DNA from: JAFGBM01 sp964564915
Lineage (GTDB): Bacteria; Actinomycetota; Actinomycetes; Actinomycetales; Demequinaceae
Direction: 5' to 3'
NCBI GenBank assembly: GCA_964564915.1
Contig: CAZMCU010000055.1
Coordinates: 1-7,987, forward strand
DNA length: 7,987 nucleotides
Shown in pieces: positions 1-7,987 of this stretch; positions within the stretch are counted from its first letter, which is position 1, and each line of letters opens with the position of its first letter. The translations under genes and the position numbers were made by a program. Under the pieces are notes generated by a model. That model was not told the origin of the DNA. It saw nothing but the letters and a program-made list of their open reading frames with translations, and made no database searches.

Positions 1-3696
<3,696 letters not shown>

Positions 3697-3720
3697 TGGA
3701 TGGACGCCGGTCGGTCTCGC

Positions 3721-3740
3721 ATTGACGGGCTTGCGTCAAT
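3721..3740. repeat. 7-bp inverted repeat over the rpsL -35 box
   Basis: ATTGACG and CGTCAAT are perfect reverse complements separated by six bases (GGCTTG). The left arm contains the -35 hexamer. Placement suits an operator, although the same symmetry could form a hairpin at the end of the rpoC transcript. No T-run follows it, so a classical intrinsic terminator is not supported. Confidence 0.5.
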
Positions 3741-3750
3741 CCGGTAGCGT
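3722..3750 (+). promoter_or_regulatory. Candidate housekeeping sigma promoter for rpsL-rpsG-fusA
   Basis: A -35 box TTGACG (3722-3727) and a -10 box TAGCGT (3745-3750) are separated by exactly 17 bases. The -35 matches five of six consensus positions, and the -10 has the TAnnnT pattern used by the main actinobacterial sigma factor. It lies 25 bases after the rpoC stop and predicts a transcript start near 3756-3759, about 130 bases before rpsL. It would let the str genes be transcribed independently of read-through from rpoC. No start-site data can be seen from sequence alone. Confidence 0.65.
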
Positions 3751-3753
3751 GGT

Positions 3754-3813
3754 GGGCCGTGCCCGCGCCGTCGGGCTCATCCTTGTATGCCTTGATCGTT
3801 GAGGAAGCAAGGC
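3754..3813 (+). promoter_or_regulatory. rpsL leader with possible competing hairpins
   Basis: The 5' leader contains short complementary stretches. GGGC (3754-3757) can pair with GCCC (3761-3764). GCCCG (3761-3765) can instead pair with CGGGC (3772-3776), so these two stems exclude each other. Further on, GCCTTG (3789-3794) pairs with CAAGGC (3808-3813) around a 13-base loop. The remaining leader to 3886 is G- and C-rich without a clear motif. The stems are short and such pairings are common in GC-rich DNA, so regulatory meaning is unproven. Confidence 0.25.
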
Positions 3814-3857
3814 GCGACACGCCCGGGCGCGGGGGTCGGGCAACGACCATACGATGA
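3759..3857 (+). CDS. Possible 32-residue leader ORF upstream of rpsL (speculative)
   Basis: A GTG at 3759 lies at or next to the expected transcription start of the rpsL promoter, so it could be translated as a leaderless message, a common mode in Actinobacteria. The frame runs 32 codons, beginning VPAPSGSSLYALIVEEARRD, and stops with TGA at 3855-3857. That TGA overlaps an ATG at 3854 that is in frame with rpsL. The peptide has no family I recognise and no Shine-Dalgarno sequence. In GC-rich DNA a frame this short arises easily by chance, so this is a candidate only. Confidence 0.18.
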   Translation: MPAPSGSSLYALIVEEARRDTPGRGGRATTIR

Positions 3858-3877
3858 CCACACCAGAACGAACAGAC

Positions 3878-3881
3878 GGAG
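3878..3881 (+). promoter_or_regulatory. Ribosome binding site deciding the rpsL GTG start
   Basis: GGAG ends five bases before GTG 3887, while the upstream in-frame ATG at 3854 has only a weak GGG-containing stretch (3831-3840) further away. Together with the conserved PTIQQL N-terminus this favours the GTG start. Confidence 0.6.
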
Positions 3882-3886
3882 ATGTA

Positions 3887-4261
3887 GTGCCCACGATTCA
3901 GCAGCTGGTCCGCAAGGGCCGGACGCCCAAGGTTTCCAAGACCAAGGCGCCCGCGCTCAAGGCGAGCCCACAGCGCCGCGGTGTTTGCACGCGCGTCTAC
4001 ACGACTACGCCGAAGAAGCCGAACTCGGCCCTTCGGAAGGTTGCTCGCGTGCGCCTGTCGAGCGGCGTGGAAGTCACCGCCTACATTCCCGGTGAGGGCC
4101 ACAACCTCCAGGAGCACTCGATCGTCCTCGTTCGTGGTGGCCGTGTGAAGGACCTCCCCGGTGTGCGCTACAAGATCGTCCGCGGTTCCCTCGATGCCCA
4201 GGGCGTCAAGAATCGCCAGCAGGCCCGCAGCCGCTACGGCGCGAAGAGGGAGAAGAAGTAA
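3887..4261 (+). CDS. rpsL: 30S ribosomal protein S12
   Basis: S12 sits at the 30S decoding centre and monitors codon-anticodon pairing. The protein has 124 residues, the usual actinobacterial length, and begins VPTIQQLVRKGR, matching the family start MPTIQQL. This makes GTG at 3887 the preferred start, with GGAG at 3878-3881 five bases upstream. An in-frame ATG at 3854 would add 11 residues (MTTPERTDGDV) that are not part of conserved S12. The signature TTTPKKPNSALRKVARV and the loop GGRVKDLPGVRYK are intact. Lys43 and Lys88, where streptomycin-resistance changes usually occur, are wild type, which suggests a drug-sensitive ribosome. Asp89 is the residue that RimO modifies in other bacteria. 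The TAA stop overlaps the rpsG ATG by one base (TAATG), pointing to coupled translation. Confidence 0.97.
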   Translation: MPTIQQLVRKGRTPKVSKTKAPALKASPQRRGVCTRVYTTTPKKPNSALRKVARVRLSSGVEVTAYIPGEGHNLQEHSIVLVRGGRVKDLPGVRYKIVRGSLDAQGVKNRQQARSRYGAKREKK

Positions 4262-4731
4262 TGCCTCGTAAGGGACCGGCCCCCAGGCGGCCCGTCATGA
4301 ACGACCCGGTCTACTCCGTCCCCGTCGTGACGCAACTGATCAACAAGGTTCTCAAGGAAGGCAAGAAGTCCGTCGCTGAGTCGATCGTCTACGGCGCCCT
4401 CGAGGGCGTTCGCGAGAAGGCGGGTCAGGAACCGGTCGGCGTCCTCAAGCGCGCTCTCGACAACGTTCGCCCGTCCCTTGAGGTCCGCTCCCGCCGCGTC
4501 GGTGGCGCGACCTATCAAGTCCCGGTCGACGTGCGGCCCGCGCGCGCCAACACCCTCGCCCTCCGCTGGCTCGTCGACTTCGCCCAAGCGCGTCGCGAGC
4601 ACACCATGACGGAGCGCTTGACGAACGAAATCCTTGACGCCTCCAACGGCCTCGGTGCCGCGGTTAAGCGTCGCGAAGACATGCACAAGATGGCGGAGTC
4701 CAACAAGGCCTTCGCTCACTACCGCTGGTAA
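4261..4731 (+). CDS. rpsG: 30S ribosomal protein S7
   Basis: S7 nucleates assembly of the 30S head on the 3' major domain of 16S rRNA and lines the E-site mRNA exit. The 156-residue product, from MPRKGPAPRRPVMNDPVY to AHYRW, matches the length and ends of actinobacterial S7. Hallmarks are LKRALDNVRPSLEVRSRRVGGATYQVPVDVRP, LALRWLVDFA and the C-terminal KRREDMHKMAESNKAFAHYRW. The ATG shares its first base with the rpsL stop codon. An AGAGGGAG sequence inside the end of rpsL (4245-4252) is well placed as a Shine-Dalgarno site. In E. coli, S7 represses its own operon by binding a roughly 100-base rpsL-rpsG spacer; no such spacer exists here, so that control cannot work in the same place. Confidence 0.97.
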   Translation: MPRKGPAPRRPVMNDPVYSVPVVTQLINKVLKEGKKSVAESIVYGALEGVREKAGQEPVGVLKRALDNVRPSLEVRSRRVGGATYQVPVDVRPARANTLALRWLVDFAQARREHTMTERLTNEILDASNGLGAAVKRREDMHKMAESNKAFAHYRW

Positions 4732-4746
4732 GCGGTCCAGAGACTT

Positions 4747-4752
4747 AAGGGG
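4747..4752 (+). promoter_or_regulatory. Ribosome binding site for fusA
   Basis: AAGGGG stands seven bases before GTG 4760 in the short rpsG-fusA spacer. It fixes the fusA start at the GTG rather than at codons upstream inside rpsG. Confidence 0.7.
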
Positions 4753-4759
4753 AACAGCT

Positions 4760-6862
4760 GTGGCGCAGGATGTGCTCACCGACCTGAGCAAGGTCCGCAA
4801 CATTGGGATCATGGCTCACATCGACGCGGGCAAGACGACGACGACCGAGCGAGTCCTCTACTACACGGGGATGAACTACAAGATCGGCGAGGTCCACGAC
4901 GGCGCCGCGACCACGGACTGGATGGAGCAGGAGCAAGAGCGCGGTATCACCATCACGTCCGCCGCGGTTACCTGCTTCTGGAACAAGCACCAGATCAACA
5001 TCATCGACACCCCCGGGCACGTCGACTTCACGGTTGAGGTCGAGCGTTCGCTTCGCGTGCTCGACGGCGCGGTCGCGGTGTTCGACGGCAAGGAAGGTGT
5101 CGAACCCCAGTCCGAGACCGTGTGGCGCCAAGCCGATAAGTACGACGTCCCCCGCATCTGCTTCATCAACAAGATGGACAAGCTTGGCGCGGACTTCTAC
5201 TTTTCGGTGCAGACGATCATCGATCGCCTCAAGGCGCGGCCGCTCGTGATCCAGCTCCCCATCGGCGCGGAGGCCACGTTCGTTGGCGTGGTCGACCTGG
5301 TGACGATGCGCGCGCTCGTGTGGCACGGAGAGACGGAGCTCGGCGCCAAGTACGACGTCGAGGACATCCCCGCGGACATGCTCGATAAGGCTCAGGAGTA
5401 CCGCACGCAGTTGCTCGAAGCGGTCGCCGAGACCGACGAGCACTTGCTGGAGAAGTACTTCGGTGGCGAGGAGTTGACGGTCGAGGAAATCAAGGCCGGC
5501 ATCCGCGCCATCACGGTCAAGGGTCAGGCGTATCCGGTACTGTGCGGCTCCGCGTTCAAGAACAAGGGCGTCCAGCCGATGCTCGACGCGGTCGTCGACT
5601 ACCTTCCCTCCCCAACCGACGTGCCCTCGATCATGGGCCACGAGGTCGGCGACCCCGAGAAGATGCTCGAGCGCCACTCCGACGCCAAGGAACCCTTCTC
5701 CGCGCTCGCCTTCAAGATCGTCGCGCACCCGTTCTTCGGGAAGCTCACGTACATCCGCGTCTACTCCGGGCACCTCGACGCCGGGTCCGAGGTCCTCAAC
5801 GCGACCAAGGACAAGAAGGAGCGCATTGGGAAGATTTTCCAAATGCACGCCAACAAGGAGAACCCCGTCGACAGCCTGACCGCCGGCCACATCTACGCGG
5901 TCATCGGCCTCAAGGACACGACGACGGGCGACACCCTGTGCGACAAGACCAAGCCGATCGTCCTCGAGTCGATGACGTTCCCCGAGCCTGTCATCTCCGT
6001 CGCGATCGAGCCGAAGACCAAGGGTGACCAGGAGAAGTTGGGAACCGCGATCCAGAAGCTCGCGGAAGAAGACCCGACGTTCCGCGTCAAGCAGGATGAG
6101 GACACCGGTCAGACGATCATCTCCGGCATGGGGGAACTTCACCTCGACATCCTGGTCGACCGCATGCGACGCGAGTTTAAGGTCGAGGCGAACGTCGGCA
6201 AGCCGATGGTCGCCTACCGCGAGACGATCAAGTCCACGGTCGAGAAGGTCGAGTACATCCACAAGAAGCAGACGGGCGGTAAGGGCCAGTTCGCCAAGGT
6301 TCAGGTCACCCTCGAGCCACTGCCGATCGAAAGCGGTGTGCACTACGAGTTTGTCAGCGCCATAACGGGTGGCCGGATCCCGCGGGAGTTCATCCCGCCG
6401 GTCGACGCCGGTATTCAGGCCGCGATGGAACTTGGTGTACTCGCGGGTTACCCCGTGGTCGGCATCAAGGCGACACTTGTCGACGGTCAGTATCACGACG
6501 TCGACTCGTCGGAGATGGCGTTCCAAATTGCCGGTTCGATGGTGTTCAAGGAAGCGGCCCACCGGGCCCATCCTGTGCTCCTCGAGCCCATCATGGCCGT
6601 CGAGGTGCGTACGCCGGAGGAGTATATGGGCGACGTCATCGGCGACCTCAACTCTCGTCGTGGGCAGATCCGTCACATGGGTGAGGCTCACGGTGTGAAG
6701 GTCATTGACTCCCTCGTCCCGTTGTCTGAAATGTTCGGGTACGTGGGTGACCTCAGGTCACGGACCCAGGGTCGCGCCGTGTACACGATGCAGTTCAGCA
6801 ACTACGCCGAGGTGCCTCGGAACATCTCCGAGGAGATCATTGCCAAGACCCGGGGCGAATAG
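4760..6862 (+). CDS. fusA: Translation elongation factor G
   Basis: EF-G is the GTPase that moves tRNA and mRNA through the ribosome and, with ribosome recycling factor, splits post-termination ribosomes. From the GTG at 4760 the product has 700 residues, the normal length. The frame is open further upstream to 4634, but that part overlaps rpsG and is not EF-G sequence; AAGGGG at 4747-4752, seven bases before the GTG, supports this start. G motifs: AHIDAGKTT (19-27), RGITI (61-65), DTPGHVDF (83-90), NKMD (137-140), GSAFK (263-267). Domains II to V follow, with SGMGELHLDILVDRM, the domain IV segment YHDVDSSEMAF and the C-terminal PLSEMFGYVGDLRSRTQGRA. It is canonical EF-G rather than the EF-G2 paralogue. 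Phe90, a common fusidic-acid-resistance position, is unchanged. It follows rpsG after 28 bases with no promoter visible. Confidence 0.97.
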   Translation: MAQDVLTDLSKVRNIGIMAHIDAGKTTTTERVLYYTGMNYKIGEVHDGAATTDWMEQEQERGITITSAAVTCFWNKHQINIIDTPGHVDFTVEVERSLRVLDGAVAVFDGKEGVEPQSETVWRQADKYDVPRICFINKMDKLGADFYFSVQTIIDRLKARPLVIQLPIGAEATFVGVVDLVTMRALVWHGETELGAKYDVEDIPADMLDKAQEYRTQLLEAVAETDEHLLEKYFGGEELTVEEIKAGIRAITVKGQAYPVLCGSAFKNKGVQPMLDAVVDYLPSPTDVPSIMGHEVGDPEKMLERHSDAKEPFSALAFKIVAHPFFGKLTYIRVYSGHLDAGSEVLNATKDKKERIGKIFQMHANKENPVDSLTAGHIYAVIGLKDTTTGDTLCDKTKPIVLESMTFPEPVISVAIEPKTKGDQEKLGTAIQKLAEEDPTFRVKQDEDTGQTIISGMGELHLDILVDRMRREFKVEANVGKPMVAYRETIKSTVEKVEYIHKKQTGGKGQFAKVQVTLEPLPIESGVHYEFVSAITGGRIPREFIPPVDAGIQAAMELGVLAGYPVVGIKATLVDGQYHDVDSSEMAFQIAGSMVFKEAAHRAHPVLLEPIMAVEVRTPEEYMGDVIGDLNSRRGQIRHMGEAHGVKVIDSLVPLSEMFGYVGDLRSRTQGRAVYTMQFSNYAEVPRNISEEIIAKTRGE

Positions 6863-6871
6863 TCCCACCGG

Positions 6872-6903
6872 TTGACAACAGGAAAACAAACGACCAGTAG
6901 GGG
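6872..6903 (+). promoter_or_regulatory. Candidate separate promoter for tuf
   Basis: The fusA-tuf gap contains a perfect -35 hexamer TTGACA (6872-6877) followed by a purine- and A-rich stretch. The best -10 candidates are poor: TAGGGG (6898-6903) after a long 20-base spacer, or AGTAGG (6896-6901) after 18. The 91-base gap, longer than the other intra-operon spacers, and the high demand for EF-Tu make an extra promoter plausible. The weak -10 keeps this tentative. Confidence 0.4.
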
Positions 6904-6914
6904 CGCGGAGAATT

Positions 6915-6933
6915 CCGAGTCGCTACCCGAGTC
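6915..6933 (+). repeat. Short direct repeat CCGAGTC in the tuf leader
   Basis: CCGAGTC occurs at 6915-6921 and again at 6927-6933, a 12-base period, just upstream of the tuf ribosome binding site. The spacing is close to one helical turn but the copies are short and could be chance. Confidence 0.3.
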
Positions 6934-6939
6934 TCGATC

Positions 6940-6945
6940 AGGAGG
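6940..6945 (+). promoter_or_regulatory. Strong ribosome binding site for tuf
   Basis: AGGAGG, a complete match to the anti-Shine-Dalgarno core, lies eight bases before ATG 6954. It is the strongest site in the window and fits the need for very high EF-Tu synthesis. Confidence 0.85.
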
Positions 6946-6953
6946 AAGTCCCC

Positions 6954-7987
6954 ATGGCTAAGGCCAAGTACGAGCGGAGCAAGCCGCACGTGAACATCGG
7001 CACCATCGGCCACGTCGACCACGGCAAGACCACGCTGACGGCGGCGATCTCGAAGGTGCTTCACGACAAGTATCCGGATATCAACCCCTTCACGCCCTTC
7101 GACGATATTGACAAGGCGCCGGAGGAGAAGGCCCGCGGTATCACCATCAACATCGCCCACATCGAGTACCAGACGGAGAAGCGCCACTACGCTCACGTCG
7201 ATGCTCCTGGTCACGCCGACTACATCAAGAACATGATCACCGGCGCGGCTCAGATGGACGGTGCCATCCTCGTGGTCGCGGCGGACGACGGCCCCATGGC
7301 CCAGACCCGCGAGCACGTGCTTCTCGCCAAGCAGGTGGGCGTTCCCTATCTGCTCGTGGCGCTCAACAAAGCCGACCTGGTCGACGACGAGGAGATCCTT
7401 CAGCTCGTCGAGGTCGAGGTTCGTGACCTTCTCAGCGCCCAGGGCTTCGATGGCGAACACGCCCCCGTGATTCGCGTTTCCGCGCTCAAGGCCCTTGAGG
7501 GCGATGCCAAGTGGACGGCGACCGTTCAGGAGTTGATGGACGCGGTCGACGAGAAGGTGCCGGAACCGGTGCGTGAACTCGACAAGCCGTTCCTGATGCC
7601 CATCGAGGACGTCTTCACCATCACCGGCCGCGGCACCGTCGTGACCGGTCGTGTGGAGCGCGGCAAGCTCAAGCTCAACTCCGAGGTTGAGGTCGTCGGG
7701 ATTCGACCGCCGCAGAAGACGGTCGTCACCGGTATCGAGACCTTCCACAAGTCGATGGACGAGGCGCAGGCGGGCGACAACACCGGCCTCCTGCTTCGTG
7801 GCACCAAGCGCGAGGACGTCGAGCGTGGTCAGGTTGTGGTCGCCCCCGGCACCACGACACCCCACACTCAGTTCGAGGGCAAGGTCTACATCCTCAACAA
7901 GGACGAGGGTGGTCGCCACAACCCCTTCTACTCGAACTACCGTCCGCAGTTCTACATCCGCACCACGGACGTCACCGGCGTCATCAC
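6954..7987 (+). CDS. tuf: Translation elongation factor Tu (3' partial)
   Basis: EF-Tu carries aminoacyl-tRNA to the ribosome as a GTP complex. The first 344 residues are present, out of about 395-400 expected, and the frame is still open at the window end. The ATG start gives MAKAKYERSKPHVNIGTIGHVDHGKTT. G motifs: GHVDHGKT (19-26), RGITI (61-65), DAPGHADY (83-90, including the catalytic His87), NKAD (138-141), SALKAL (176-181). Domain II begins near KPFLMPIEDVFTITGRGTVVTGRVERG, and domain III is entered with KDEGGRHNPFYSNYRPQFY. DAPGH and NKAD, where E. coli has DCPGH and NKCD, are usual in Actinobacteria. One oddity is Ala116 in DGPMAQTREH, a motif that normally reads DGPMPQTREH. The gene follows fusA by 91 bases and completes the standard str gene order. 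Whether a second tuf copy exists elsewhere cannot be seen. Confidence 0.97.
   Translation, partial: MAKAKYERSKPHVNIGTIGHVDHGKTTLTAAISKVLHDKYPDINPFTPFDDIDKAPEEKARGITINIAHIEYQTEKRHYAHVDAPGHADYIKNMITGAAQMDGAILVVAADDGPMAQTREHVLLAKQVGVPYLLVALNKADLVDDEEILQLVEVEVRDLLSAQGFDGEHAPVIRVSALKALEGDAKWTATVQELMDAVDEKVPEPVRELDKPFLMPIEDVFTITGRGTVVTGRVERGKLKLNSEVEVVGIRPPQKTVVTGIETFHKSMDEAQAGDNTGLLLRGTKREDVERGQVVVAPGTTTPHTQFEGKVYILNKDEGGRHNPFYSNYRPQFYIRTTDVTGVI

Noticed and set aside
3697..3760. Intrinsic terminator for rpoC
   Set aside because: Short stems exist, but none is followed by a T-run. The best one overlaps the promoter, so a terminator cannot be supported.
3854..3886. 11-residue N-terminal extension of S12 from ATG 3854
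   Set aside because: S12 families begin at (M/V)PTIQQL, and GGAG is placed for GTG 3887. It is kept only as part of the leader ORF finding.
4634..4759. 42-codon upstream extension of fusA
   Set aside because: It overlaps rpsG out of frame, shows no EF-G similarity, and the ribosome binding site at 4747-4752 points to GTG 4760.
4745..6691. 648-codon open frame on the minus strand opposite fusA
   Set aside because: Rich in Asp, Val, Leu, Arg and His in the pattern produced by reading GC-rich codons backwards. It lies wholly over conserved fusA and matches no family I recognise.
6837..7919. 360-codon open frame on the minus strand opposite tuf
   Set aside because: Same antisense shadow effect; tuf on the + strand explains the codon pattern completely.

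Overview
The window is a high-GC bacterial chromosome segment, all coding on the + strand. It holds the end of the RNA polymerase operon followed by the streptomycin (str) operon: rpoC (5' end missing), rpsL, rpsG, fusA and tuf (3' end missing). The proteins closely resemble actinobacterial homologues. RpoC carries the long charged helical insertion typical of Actinobacteria after its N-terminal zinc site, and EF-Tu has the actinobacterial DAPGH and NKAD forms of its G3 and G4 motifs. Several stretches differ from both Mycobacterium and Streptomyces as I remember them, so a less-studied actinobacterial lineage is likely. A class or genus cannot be fixed from this window.

Layout: bases 1-3696 encode the beta-prime subunit from the second cysteine of its N-terminal zinc site to the stop codon. 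A 190-base gap (3697-3886) holds a good housekeeping-type promoter, a 7-bp inverted repeat over its -35 box, several possible hairpins and a possible short leader ORF. rpsL (3887-4261) and rpsG (4261-4731) overlap by one base. fusA (4760-6862) follows after 28 bases. A 91-base gap (6863-6953) holds a perfect -35 hexamer with a weak -10 and a very strong ribosome binding site. tuf starts at 6954 and runs off the window end.

The genes share one job, growth-rate-linked gene expression: RNA polymerase catalysis, the decoding and tRNA-path proteins of the 30S subunit (S12, S7), and the two GTPases that deliver aminoacyl-tRNA (EF-Tu) and drive translocation (EF-G). rpsL-rpsG-fusA look like one transcript from the promoter at 3722-3750, with tuf boosted by its own site.

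This is core, ordinary genome. I see no mobile element, CRISPR array, tRNA, rRNA or novel accessory system. The best leads are residue-level. The almost universal catalytic-loop histidine of RpoC (E. coli H936) is glutamine here. A second conserved position near the RpoC active centre (DSGARG to GSGARG) is also changed, and EF-Tu has an alanine where DGPMPQTREH normally has proline. The rpsL leader is also worth a look.
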